NCBI GenBank assembly: GCA_021108295.1
Contig: JAIORF010000102.1
Span: forward strand, 71,260 to 110,026
Length of the DNA stretch: 38,767 nucleotides
Direction of reading: 5' to 3'
Origin: a bacterium
GTDB lineage: Bacteria > Patescibacteriota > Dojkabacteria > SC72
Shown piece after piece: positions 1 to 7,644 of this stretch. Both the position numbers and the translations under genes were made by a program. Position 1 is the first letter of the stretch; each line of letters opens with the position of its first letter. A model generated the notes under the pieces. That model was given only the letters and a program-made list of their open reading frames with translations, did not search any database and was not told the DNA's origin.

Positions 1-850
1 AGAAGGTGGTGGTTGCAGAGAGTATACAAAAGCCAGGGTCCGTGTGTCTGTAAAGAAAGATTGCTTCTGCAGTGATTGGTCCGAGTATTAATTGGCCATC
101 GTTGATGTATTTTTCCATATCCCAAGGGCTTTCATATATCCCACTGTTTTCTCTTAGTATGCTTTGACTTGATTCGTTGAAGCTGATAGTACCTACTTCT
201 TTGTTGAATATGTTCGTAAGTACAATGTCTCCCTTTGGTGTAATGTGGGTATCTCCTAGGTTCTGGATTCGAGTTATAAGTGTAGTGAGGTTGGGCTTTT
301 CATATATCTTTTTTGTGGAGTAGAAATCTAGGAATTCAGCACTTTCTGTCCATTCGTCCCCTATGGTGATTAATATTGGAATGCCAGAGTTTAGTAGGTT
401 GTAGGTTGCCGTTGTATCTTGTAGGTCGGCTGCTTCTGAAGAGAAGAAGATTTCGACATTGTATTCCCCGAGTGCTGTTTCTTTAGGTACTGTTATTGTA
501 TATCCAACAGTCACATTGTGATGGGGGACTAGTTCTAAGACGTCTTGTTCTACAGTAACCCATTCTTTAGCAGAGTAGGGGTTCTTGGCGTCTTCTTCAG
601 GGGGCAGATATATGGCTGTGCCAGGTTGATCTTGTATCTGTCTAAAACTGCTAACATTTACATAGTAGAGTATTGTCGATTCTTCCAAATTCCAGACGGT
701 GAACTCTCCTTCATATGTGTCACCCGGCTGTAACTGAAGTTTCTCATGAGTAGGGGCAGTACCAATGGAGAGTGCTTTAGCCTCTATGTCGGTTGTACAC
801 AATATTGTAAAGAGTAACGCGGTACTCAGTAGGTATCCTAAGTTTTTCAT
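1..850 (-). CDS. secreted beta-rich protein, C-terminus cut by window edge
   Basis: Reading the minus strand from the ATG at 850, an open frame of 283 codons runs off the window start without a stop. The protein starts MKNLGYLLSTALLFTILCTT, a signal peptide. It continues as a polar, beta-rich extracellular domain with a stretch like the immunoglobulin-like domains of DUF916-type cell-wall proteins (LQPGDTYEGEFTVWNLEES, then TVPKETALGEYNVEIFF). I infer a surface or cell-wall-associated protein; no catalytic motif is visible. It lies 22 bases downstream of the stop of the secreted protein at 873-1979, so the two are probably cotranscribed. The missing C-terminus may hold a membrane anchor. The coding call is firm, the function unknown. 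Confidence 0.75.
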   Translation of the reverse strand, partial: MKNLGYLLSTALLFTILCTTDIEAKALSIGTAPTHEKLQLQPGDTYEGEFTVWNLEESTILYYVNVSSFRQIQDQPGTAIYLPPEEDAKNPYSAKEWVTVEQDVLELVPHHNVTVGYTITVPKETALGEYNVEIFFSSEAADLQDTTATYNLLNSGIPILITIGDEWTESAEFLDFYSTKKIYEKPNLTTLITRIQNLGDTHITPKGDIVLTNIFNKEVGTISFNESSQSILRENSGIYESPWDMEKYINDGQLILGPITAEAIFLYRHTDPGFCILSATTTF

Positions 851-872
851 ATTTTGTTAGTTAAGTCTGTCT

Positions 873-1979
873 CTAGTAGTAACCACCACATACAAAGGTA
901 ACTGTTTCTGCATATGATCCAGCTTCTGCAGCTGATCCAGCTCTAGCACCATATGTTATTGTTGAATCTTCACTTCCGACTTGTGCACCTATTTGGTAAA
1001 GAACGGTTTCTGCTTCACCAGATCTTAATCCTAGTGATCCAAATACTCCTGCACCGTTACCTGAGAATCCTGTACCTCCAGTTGCACCAGAAGGGACTGT
1101 TACATTCATACCAAATCCTTCTGAACCACTAGCAGATATGTCAACTGTATTTGAACTGTTGTCTGAAGCAAGGAGGTCGGTAGTTGCAACACTTTTGTAA
1201 AGACCAGCATCTACTGTTCCATCTCCTTCACCGTATGCAATCCAGTAATATCCTTGAGCTGAGGAAGATGTTGAGGTTGATATGGTGTGTGTCCCTGTTA
1301 CATATGAACCACCTTTATAGAGGTCTCCAAGAGCAACAGAGTTTGTACTAATTGAACATGTAACTGTTTCTACATCTCTAACTGTAGCTGTAATATCTAC
1401 TTCATCGTCTGCTACTATGTAAACTCCAAAGGATTTTGTTTCAACTGTAGTACCTTGGGTTATAGTTAAGGTGGTAATATGGTTTCCTGCTGTAGATGTA
1501 CCTAATTGACCTGTAGTTCCATCTGAGACCTTTACGGCGTATGTTTGACCAGCTGTAAGTCCGGTTAGACCAGTAATGGTAATGGTATCTACAGAAGATG
1601 CACCACTTCCTTGTGTACATGATGCGACTAGAGTTCCTGGTAGGGCTGCGTCTACAATGTAATCACCTGATGAGTCTGCTGGTGTTGAGGTTTCTCCTGA
1701 TACGGTTAAATCAGTTGCGGTATCACACCAATGGGTGTCATCTGCATCTGGGAATTCTAAAGTTAACGTTCCACCTGTTGCAACAGCACCAGAGGTTTCG
1801 AAAGCAATAAAGATTTCTATATCATCAGTAGCTGTAAGACTTGCATGCATCCTATTAAACATGAGATATGCAGCAGTAAGTGTCGCTGCCTCAGAACGAA
1901 ATACTGGGAGAAGGATGATGGTAAGTACAACTAGGGGAGCAATGAACAGGTATCCAAACCTTGTTAATGACTTTTTCAT
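873..1979 (-). CDS. secreted surface protein, Ser/Thr/Gly-rich
   Basis: This 368-residue protein has a basic start (MKKSLTRFGY), a hydrophobic signal segment at about residues 10-28 and a cleavage-like site near SEAAT. The mature part is rich in Ser, Thr, Gly, Ala and acidic residues, poor in Lys, and predicted mainly beta. Four cysteines (CDTA, SCTQ, TCSI, FVCGGYY) could form two disulfides, fitting an extracellular place. No anchor follows and it ends in CGGYY. Proteins opening with this kind of AYLMFNRM segment are common uncharacterised CPR surface proteins (from memory). It has its own candidate promoter at 2041-2070 and probably forms a two-gene unit with the gene ending at the window edge. 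Structural role inferred. Confidence 0.8.
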   Translation of the reverse strand: MKKSLTRFGYLFIAPLVVLTIILLPVFRSEAATLTAAYLMFNRMHASLTATDDIEIFIAFETSGAVATGGTLTLEFPDADDTHWCDTATDLTVSGETSTPADSSGDYIVDAALPGTLVASCTQGSGASSVDTITITGLTGLTAGQTYAVKVSDGTTGQLGTSTAGNHITTLTITQGTTVETKSFGVYIVADDEVDITATVRDVETVTCSISTNSVALGDLYKGGSYVTGTHTISTSTSSSAQGYYWIAYGEGDGTVDAGLYKSVATTDLLASDNSSNTVDISASGSEGFGMNVTVPSGATGGTGFSGNGAGVFGSLGLRSGEAETVLYQIGAQVGSEDSTITYGARAGSAAEAGSYAETVTFVCGGYY

Positions 1980-2040
1980 TAGTGGCAGTTTATAAATTAT
2001 TATATTCGTCAGAGGACAAAGTCCCTAAACGTTATAAGAT

Positions 2041-2070
2041 ATATTATCTGTTCTTTATGGAAAATGTCAA
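2041..2070 (-). promoter_or_regulatory. sigma-70-type promoter of the surface-protein gene
   Basis: On the minus strand a perfect -35 TTGACA (2065-2070) is followed after 18 bp by TAATAT (2041-2046); a 17-bp reading gives ATAATA. Transcription would start near 2034, leaving about a 55-base leader before the ATG at 1979. The leader has a small GGAC/GTCC hairpin around 2013-2026 and no Shine-Dalgarno sequence. Confidence 0.6.
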
Positions 2071-2081
2071 GTCTTTTTTAA

Positions 2082-2099
2082 AAGATATTTTAATATCTT
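2082..2099 (-). terminator. weak hairpin at the end of the fibronectin-like gene
   Basis: A perfect 7-bp inverted repeat (AAGATAT, 4-base loop, ATATCTT) spans the stop codon of the gene at 2090-3292. On the minus strand it is followed by only about four U before an A-run. The stem has one G-C pair, so this is at best a weak intrinsic terminator. It sits just upstream of the next gene's promoter. Confidence 0.35.
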
Positions 2100-3292
2100 G
2101 GGACAAATACAAAAGTGATAGTTTCGTTGTAGTCTGTGGCACCCTGTTTGTCCGCTGCAGCTCTAGCTTTTAGGTATAGTGCCATTCTTCCATCTACTAT
2201 TGCTCCATCTCCGTCATATACCTTGTTCCAACCAGTAGCTACTATCCCAACGTTACTAATACTTCCACTGTAGTTAGCCATTGCAGTTATATCACCCAAT
2301 TCTGAAGAGGCATTACTGTTGTCTATATAGAAACTTTGTAGTCCAAAACCTTCAGTAGTAGTGTCAAGATTCCCTGTGATGGAGTTTATCTGTGCAGAGT
2401 GTGTTGAACTGTATAGTCCTCCGTTCTCTCCATGTTGTACTATCGCAAAGCCTCCTATACCATTGGTTGCTCCATCAAACCATATTAAATCGTCTGCAGT
2501 TACTGTCCCTGCACCAGCGAGTAAGGAAGTGCTACCAGTGAAAGATATTGTATATGGGGGGCTTGTCTCTGTGGTTGTTCCAGTAGATATTGCAATATCA
2601 ATATCAAAGCTTGAAGCTGCTTCTGTGGTTGTAGCCGTATCAGAAGGACCTTCCTCTGTTTGGGTAAGGTCTCCGTGTAATGCAATGATTCTAAGGTAAT
2701 ATTGTGTACTGCTTGCTAGTCCTAAGACATTAAAGGTGTCAGTTTCCCATTGTGTCTGTGTACGGAAATCATTGAGGTTGTGTGTACTGTAGGATTCCAT
2801 TTCGTATGTGGAGCCATCTATGTAGTTTGTGTCCGAAGCGAAGTCGTCTGTGGAGATTTGTATAGCGTAGAGTGTATCAGTAGGGTTGTTATTGGTATCT
2901 ATCTCAAATCTTGCTCTGTTGTAGCATCCATTGCCTCCACACAGTACTACCATACCTCCAGCGGGAAGTTCGACTGGTCCAGTAGTACAGTTACTAGTTC
3001 CGTTCGTTGTTGTCTCAAAACAGCTTACCTCTGGTACAGCGGGTCTAAATGCGTATACTGGGTCTCCTAGGGATCTGTAATTAGTAGAGTAGGTGGTAGG
3101 GTCTGTAATTGCTTCATTGATAGTGAGTAGTGAGGAGTAGTTTGTACTTTCTACACTGTCTCCTCCTTGAGTAGTGACTCCTACTAGTTTGTAGTTTGTA
3201 GAGTCAAGTTCCTCAGCGAATGTAGTAAATACGGGAAAGAGTATTGCGAATATGCAGAACCATGTAATTGTAAGGACAGTTTTGTTATTCAT
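2090..3292 (-). CDS. secreted surface protein with fibronectin-III-like region
   Basis: This 400-residue protein has an N-terminal signal peptide (hydrophobic residues 6-24, then FAEELDS). The N-terminal part repeats a Thr-Asn-Tyr pattern (STNYKL, STNYSS, STNYRS). A Cys-containing segment (SCFETT, SNCTTG, LCGGNGCYNRA) follows, then a stretch around residues 140-215 reading like a fibronectin type III module (YAIQISTDDF, then LASSTQYYLRIIALHGD). The C-terminal half is Gly/Ser/Thr-rich and ends FVFVPRY, much as the neighbouring surface protein ends in a short aromatic tail. No membrane anchor is seen. It lies 15 bases after the permease gene on the same strand and is probably cotranscribed with it. 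I infer an extracellular structural or adhesive role. Confidence 0.8.
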   Translation of the reverse strand: MNNKTVLTITWFCIFAILFPVFTTFAEELDSTNYKLVGVTTQGGDSVESTNYSSLLTINEAITDPTTYSTNYRSLGDPVYAFRPAVPEVSCFETTTNGTSNCTTGPVELPAGGMVVLCGGNGCYNRARFEIDTNNNPTDTLYAIQISTDDFASDTNYIDGSTYEMESYSTHNLNDFRTQTQWETDTFNVLGLASSTQYYLRIIALHGDLTQTEEGPSDTATTTEAASSFDIDIAISTGTTTETSPPYTISFTGSTSLLAGAGTVTADDLIWFDGATNGIGGFAIVQHGENGGLYSSTHSAQINSITGNLDTTTEGFGLQSFYIDNSNASSELGDITAMANYSGSISNVGIVATGWNKVYDGDGAIVDGRMALYLKARAAADKQGATDYNETITFVFVPRY

Positions 3293-3307
3293 ATGTACAA
3301 GTATATA

Positions 3308-4399
3308 CTATTTTATTCCTCTACTGGGAAAGTAGTATTTGTTTATTACCTCTATTGTAGTGAGTAGTAGCATGAAGATGACGGGGCCGTATATTAGTCC
3401 CCAGATTCCCCATATGGAAAGTCCACCGAATATGGCGATAAAGCTGACGAATATAGACATTCTTACATCTTTTGGAATGAGTTTGACTCTAAGGACTGTA
3501 TCAATATTTCCGATAAGGATAATCTGAAATATTGCAAGTATAAGACCCTTTAATATTTGTCCACTGAGTATATATACTCCTGCGATTGGTAATATTACTA
3601 TTCCAGTTCCAAGTAGTGGGATAAAGGAGAATAGAGCCACTAATAGCATGATTAGTAGTATGTATGGAGTGCCTAAGGAGTAGAGTACGAGACCGGCTAG
3701 GACACTTTGTGCTAGTGCTATTATCAACATTCCCCAGACCATTGCTTTAGCAGTTTCGAGAGATCTTTTAATGTAGAGTGTTGTAATTTCCTCCTCAAAA
3801 GGAAGGGCCTTTTTAACAAAAGCAACTATTTCATCGAAATTAGGTATGATGACGAATGTGAGGCCATAAAAGATCATTAAATTAAAGAAGGCATCTACTG
3901 AAAAGCTACTAATAGAGGTAACTGTAGCAAGTACATTGTCTAAGAGTCCTGTCAAAGAAGACCTGAGATTGTCTATTACTTCTCGTATTGTAATTACAAT
4001 TGGTATATTTAATTTGTACATTTGCAGGTTTATCCAATCAATTCCATCTTGCAGGTAAGCTGTTGTGGTACTGTTGTCTAATTGGAGATTGTTAACCTGT
4101 TCTGATATTAATAATACGATATTGACAGCTGCAATGCCTAGAGCAATTCCAATTATGAGTGTAAGCAGTATTATTAATGCGGTGGATAGTAAACTTGCAT
4201 TTACTTTCTTTGTTTTTAATCTTTGTGTTAGGAATTTGTATATTGGTTGTACAATGTAGGCTACTATTACGGCAAGTATTATTGCGTTGAGGTAGGGCTT
4301 TGCTATTACTAACACAAAGCCTAGTGTTATTAGTGCGAGGATTGTAAATATTAGTGTGGAATGTTTTTGCTGAAAAAATTTCTTACTTTTTGCTACCAT
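3308..4399 (-). CDS. AI-2E family transporter (PerM/YtvI-type permease)
   Basis: This 363-residue membrane protein has the AI-2E/UPF0118 layout. A basic N-terminus precedes a pair of helices (residues about 15-55). A third hydrophobic segment at about 62-90 leads into an amphipathic extracytoplasmic-loop region around 90-150, and the C-terminal half has four to five hydrophobic helices with the Pro/Gly-rich family signature (LLVALFSFIPLLGTGIVILP). Members are ion/solute exporters; only a few have a tested substrate, so the autoinducer name should not be taken literally. It heads a minus-strand group with two or more secreted proteins. A -10-like TATAAT on the minus strand (4428-4433) lies about 28 bases before the start and nearly abuts the tRNA-Ser promoter on the other strand. 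Confidence 0.88.
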   Translation of the reverse strand: MVAKSKKFFQQKHSTLIFTILALITLGFVLVIAKPYLNAIILAVIVAYIVQPIYKFLTQRLKTKKVNASLLSTALIILLTLIIGIALGIAAVNIVLLISEQVNNLQLDNSTTTAYLQDGIDWINLQMYKLNIPIVITIREVIDNLRSSLTGLLDNVLATVTSISSFSVDAFFNLMIFYGLTFVIIPNFDEIVAFVKKALPFEEEITTLYIKRSLETAKAMVWGMLIIALAQSVLAGLVLYSLGTPYILLIMLLVALFSFIPLLGTGIVILPIAGVYILSGQILKGLILAIFQIILIGNIDTVLRVKLIPKDVRMSIFVSFIAIFGGLSIWGIWGLIYGPVIFMLLLTTIEVINKYYFPSRGIK

Positions 4400-4447
4400 A
4401 TGTATGTCTTTTTATATTAGATATTAGATTATACTATATATTTAAGA

Positions 4448-4453
4448 TATAAT
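4448..4453 (+). promoter_or_regulatory. -10 box of the tRNA-Ser transcript
   Basis: A perfect TATAAT lies 12 bases before the first base of tRNA-Ser. No good -35 is seen 16-18 bp upstream. The divergent permease gene has its own TATAAT on the other strand at 4428-4433, so the two promoters lie back to back. Confidence 0.45.
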
Positions 4454-4465
4454 ACTGGAGATTTA

Positions 4466-4555
4466 GGAGAGATGCCAGAGTGGTCGAATGGGACGGTCTT
4501 GAAAACCGTAGTACAGGTTTCTGTACCGGGGGTTCGAATCCCTCTCTCTCCGCCA
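4466..4555 (+). tRNA. tRNA-Ser (UGA anticodon), CCA encoded
   Basis: The acceptor stem GGAGAGA (4466-4472) pairs with TCTCTCC (4545-4551), followed by a G discriminator and an encoded CCA (4553-4555). The anticodon stem ACGGT/ACCGT encloses the loop CTTGAAA with anticodon TGA at 4500-4502. A long variable arm (GTACAG-GTTT-CTGTAC) marks a class II tRNA, and the T-loop reads GGTTCGAATCC. It reads UCA and other UCN codons. A small membrane-protein gene starts 28 bases downstream on the same strand. Confidence 0.97.
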
Positions 4556-4583
4556 ATTACAAATTAAGTTTTCTCTAAATTAT

Positions 4584-4820
4584 ATGAAAACTAAACTCAA
4601 AATCATCATTGTTTCTATCATTCTCTTCATCCTAGCAATTGCCCCATGGATTACTGATGAGTATGCAGTTAGTAAAGTTAAGACATATCCCAATTTCCAA
4701 TACCAACATAGATTGGATAATAAGGATGATTTAGAAATATATGTTACAAAGACACCTTTTTGTAGATGGGTGACTACATACGAAGGTGGGTGGTTTGTAT
4801 GTTTTTGGCACATATTCTAA
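4584..4820 (+). CDS. small single-pass membrane/secreted protein
   Basis: This 78-residue protein starts with a Lys-rich stretch and a strongly hydrophobic helix (IIIVSIILFILAIAPW, residues 8-23), a signal anchor or uncleaved signal. The remaining 55 residues are polar to aromatic, with two cysteines (FCRW, FVCFW) about 14 residues apart that could pair outside the cell. I do not recognise a family. It starts 28 bases after the encoded CCA of tRNA-Ser with no obvious promoter between, so it is probably carried on the tRNA transcript. It has no clear Shine-Dalgarno. A real gene is likely but not certain at this length. Confidence 0.6.
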   Translation: MKTKLKIIIVSIILFILAIAPWITDEYAVSKVKTYPNFQYQHRLDNKDDLEIYVTKTPFCRWVTTYEGGWFVCFWHIF

Positions 4821-4914
4821 GGAATAGAGATATATCTATCTTGACTCTCATAATAAATACAATTAAAATAATGCTAGTTATAGACAAATAATATAAGTTA
4901 TTAGGAGAATAGTT

Positions 4915-5619
4915 ATGAAAGTTATGAAAGGGAGCATACTAGTTATAATTCTGGCAGTACTAGCGGTAGGAGGCTTAATATTTGCAGGACTATCAGTTAC
5001 TGGTGTCTTGGAGAGTGAGACTTTTGATAAGATTAAGGAAAAGATAGAGATACTTCCTACAGAGGAAGAGACTTTAGTTGGTTCAATACAAGAAGTGTTA
5101 GATATGAAGACCTCACTTAAATGTACATATGTACAAAATGTGGATGGAGAAGATGTCGAGGGTACTGTCTATGTAGCTAAAGATCAGGTAAGGACAGAAA
5201 TCTTGATCATTAGGAATAATGGTGATTCAGATGCAACAATGGATATGATAGTTACAGGAGATTGGGTATATGTTTGGACAAGTGTTCAAGGCAGTGCTAT
5301 GAAGGCAGAGCTTTCAGCATTCGAGGGAGGAGAGGACTTTGATGCTCTTGAAGATATTGGGGGTCTTGAAGAGGAATTAGATATGTCATGTACGCCATGG
5401 ATTACAGATAGTTCCAAATTTGATGTACCAGATATGGAGTTTATGGATATAACCGAGATGATGGAAGGCTTTGGAGAGTATAGCGTAGAAGAGTTAAAGG
5501 AGATGGCAGAGGAAGACGCTGAAGCAAACAGGGAGCTTATATGTAACTTTTGTCTTTCAGCACCTACTCAAGCGGAAATAGATGAGTGTCGTGTCGATGC
5601 TGAGTGTGATAAGTTGTAA
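4915..5619 (+). CDS. membrane-anchored extracytoplasmic protein, possibly LolA/LppX-like
   Basis: This 234-residue protein has one N-terminal membrane segment (ILVIILAVLAVGGLIFAGL, residues 8-26) and no lipobox cysteine. The outer domain (about 50-170) has alternating strands with a pattern seen in LolA/LppX-type folds (SLKCTYVQNVDGEDVEGTVY, then GDWVYVWTS); I offer this as a fold guess only. The C-terminal third is very acidic and helical, and ends with three Cys (ICNFC, DECR, AECDKL) that could form disulfides. It is one of the few genes here with a good ribosome-binding site, AGGAGA seven bases before the ATG. Function unknown. Confidence 0.78.
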   Translation: MKVMKGSILVIILAVLAVGGLIFAGLSVTGVLESETFDKIKEKIEILPTEEETLVGSIQEVLDMKTSLKCTYVQNVDGEDVEGTVYVAKDQVRTEILIIRNNGDSDATMDMIVTGDWVYVWTSVQGSAMKAELSAFEGGEDFDALEDIGGLEEELDMSCTPWITDSSKFDVPDMEFMDITEMMEGFGEYSVEELKEMAEEDAEANRELICNFCLSAPTQAEIDECRVDAECDKL

Positions 5620-5659
5620 ATTAGTCTGTTTCTTACAATTATTGTAGTATACTTGTCTC

Positions 5660-6271
5660 ATGGATTTTTTTACGCTTGTTACAGAACTTGCACAACAATC
5701 TAAATACACATTACTATTCATTGTTTACCTTCTTGAAGGTCCCGTTGCAGGATTTATATCTGCTTTTATAGCGACTACGGGTCAGTTAGATATATCTATA
5801 GCATTCCCACTTCTTATTCTTGCAGAAATCATTGCGGATCTGTTCTTTTACTATCTAGGGAGACGGTTATCTAACGGAGGGCTTAATAAAAAGGTTAAGA
5901 AATATGAGCAAAATAATCTCTTACGGGTGATTAAAGAGATTCTTCTTACTCATCCAATTCGAGCTTTAATAGCAATAAAGGTAATCAGTGTGATTGCAAT
6001 ACCAGGGTTAATCCTAATTGGAAAGTATAAATCATTAAAGGTACAAACATACCTTCTATGGGTGTCTATCATATGCCTCATAAAGAATTCTGTGGTAAGT
6101 TTAATGGGATATGGTTTGGGTATAGGTGTTGGAGACTTCCTAGCAATATATGATATTTATATGAGAGTTGTAATAGTAGCAGGAGTTGTTGTAGTAGGAT
6201 ATGTTTTGGTACGAGCTTATCAAGACAAAATTGAGAAAGGTCTTCTTACTGTATTAAGAAAGATGAAATAG
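5660..6271 (+). CDS. DedA-family (SNARE-associated/VTT domain) membrane protein
   Basis: This 203-residue polytopic protein has the DedA layout. An N-terminal re-entrant helix region contains the family-typical acidic/Gly segment (LEGPVAGFISAFIATTG). A helix with AEIIADLFFYYLGRRL follows, where DedA proteins usually have a Gly-Asp-...-Tyr-x-Gly-Arg pattern, and then a Lys-rich cytoplasmic loop. Next comes IKVISVIAIPGLILIG, replacing the usual R-F-x-P-G-x-R, and C-terminal helices. DedA/VTT proteins are implicated in moving phospholipid or undecaprenyl-phosphate across membranes. The second arginine of the conserved motif is absent, so activity is uncertain. A -10-like TATACT (5648-5653) lies only 6 bases before the ATG, and no Shine-Dalgarno is present. 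It converges on a glycosyltransferase gene 6 bases away. Confidence 0.8.
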   Translation: MDFFTLVTELAQQSKYTLLFIVYLLEGPVAGFISAFIATTGQLDISIAFPLLILAEIIADLFFYYLGRRLSNGGLNKKVKKYEQNNLLRVIKEILLTHPIRALIAIKVISVIAIPGLILIGKYKSLKVQTYLLWVSIICLIKNSVVSLMGYGLGIGVGDFLAIYDIYMRVVIVAGVVVVGYVLVRAYQDKIEKGLLTVLRKMK

Positions 6272-6277
6272 AAGAGT

Positions 6278-7555
6278 TTAACTCTTACGTTGTTTTCTCT
6301 TAGCAGAGGACTTCGTGGTCCAATATACAAGAGGGTAGAGTGGAATAAGCAATGAGAGAAGTAGTATAAGGGAGGGAAAGCTTCTCTTATGAGATTTCTT
6401 AGATTCAAGTTTTAGGATTTCCTCATAGGTCTCCACTGTTCTTGTCTGTATATTACTCCAGTCCAACTCTGAGACTCTCTCAAGGCAAGACTTTGATATA
6501 TTTTCATAATCAGAGTCCTTTTCTTGTGTGAAATGCTCAACTGATTTAGCAAATTCTTTTGGAGAACTATTAGCATTAAGCCATATGCCAGTATCCTTAT
6601 TGACAAACTCATCTACGGTTTCGTTGCTTAATCCTACTATTGGTGTACCAGAGGCCAAGGTTTCAAGTATTGCAAGACTCTGCACTTCCTTTGTAGAAGC
6701 TGACACAAAAAGATAGCTTTGATTAAGGATATCAATAACTTCTGTGTGAGGAAGATTTCCATGTAGAGTAACTCTTTCATATAGTTTAAGTTTATGAATA
6801 AGGGTTTTAATCTTTTGCACATATTCTTTGTTATCTGAAGTACCAATTAGATGCAAATGATATTTCTTAGGCAAATACTGGAGAGCATCTACTAAGTAGT
6901 GTTGATTTTTCCTCCGGTCTAGATATCCGACAAATGTCAAATGAATAATCTTGTCTTCTAAGCTTATGTCTTTTGGTTTGTAATATCTCTTTAAATCTCT
7001 ACCATTAGGGATTGTATATATTGGTCCTTTATATCCTGTCTTGATTAATTCATCTCTTGCGGCTTGGTTTAAGCAAATTAAAGCATTACAATTGTTGTAG
7101 AAGACTTTTGCATAAGTATCTATTATAGAGGAGACCATTTTGAGAAAACGGATCTTGCTTTGTATAACGAAACTTGTCAATTGATTTGGTAAAGCATGTG
7201 TTGTGTATATGAATGGAACCTTATTAATATTTGCCCAAGCCTGGATGAATAACACGAAAGGTATTATTGTATGACAATGTATGACATCAGGTTGAAATTC
7301 CCGAAGAAAGGTTCTAAGTTTTAATAGATCTATGCCGGAAAATCTTGATATGGATATAAAATTGTCATTATATGCCTTAAAAGAAAAAACTTTCAAAGCT
7401 CCCTCATTGGGACTTATCTCTGTTTCCTCTCCAGATCTAATTAATCCAACATCAAGAGTATTGTCTTGAGAGAAATAGTGGGAGATTTCTTCTGCAACTT
7501 TACTCTCTCCGCCTACTTGATTTTTGCTAAAACCATTTATAAAGAGGATTTTCAT
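6278..7555 (-). CDS. glycosyltransferase family 4 (GT-B) with C-terminal membrane helix
   Basis: I start the protein at MKILFINGFSKNQVGG (ATG at 7555), because the frame's longer extension encodes no family sequence and would run into the divergent gene. The product is about 425 residues. The N-terminal Rossmann half has the donor/acceptor cleft Gly-Gly (QVGGESK) and PDVIHCHTIIP. The C-terminal GT4 half has LTFVGYLDRRKN, a GNLPHTEV segment and the E-x7-E motif in KEVQSLAILETLASGTP. A hydrophobic helix near the C-terminus (about residues 396-415) is followed by a basic tail, suggesting membrane association. Members move sugar from a nucleotide donor to a lipid or polysaccharide; here cell-surface glycan synthesis is likely. 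Its divergent neighbour is a membrane GT2 enzyme. Confidence 0.88.
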   Translation of the reverse strand: MKILFINGFSKNQVGGESKVAEEISHYFSQDNTLDVGLIRSGEETEISPNEGALKVFSFKAYNDNFISISRFSGIDLLKLRTFLREFQPDVIHCHTIIPFVLFIQAWANINKVPFIYTTHALPNQLTSFVIQSKIRFLKMVSSIIDTYAKVFYNNCNALICLNQAARDELIKTGYKGPIYTIPNGRDLKRYYKPKDISLEDKIIHLTFVGYLDRRKNQHYLVDALQYLPKKYHLHLIGTSDNKEYVQKIKTLIHKLKLYERVTLHGNLPHTEVIDILNQSYLFVSASTKEVQSLAILETLASGTPIVGLSNETVDEFVNKDTGIWLNANSSPKEFAKSVEHFTQEKDSDYENISKSCLERVSELDWSNIQTRTVETYEEILKLESKKSHKRSFPSLILLLSLLIPLYPLVYWTTKSSAKRKQRKS

Positions 7556-7644
7556 AACCTTTTTGTTATTAATAAAAATAAAATGTATAATCATCATAGC
7601 ATAGATACAAATACAGATATAGATAAGTTGTTTGATTCCCAAAT

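Noticed and set aside
3828-3845. Partial match to the repeated promoter (TTTCATCGAAA)
   Set aside because: It lies inside the permease coding sequence, has only one half of the element and no -10 box in place.
7556-7642. Longer start for the GT4 gene
   Set aside because: The extra residues are hydrophobic but lie before the canonical MKILFINGF Rossmann start and overlap the intergenic region of the divergent gene.
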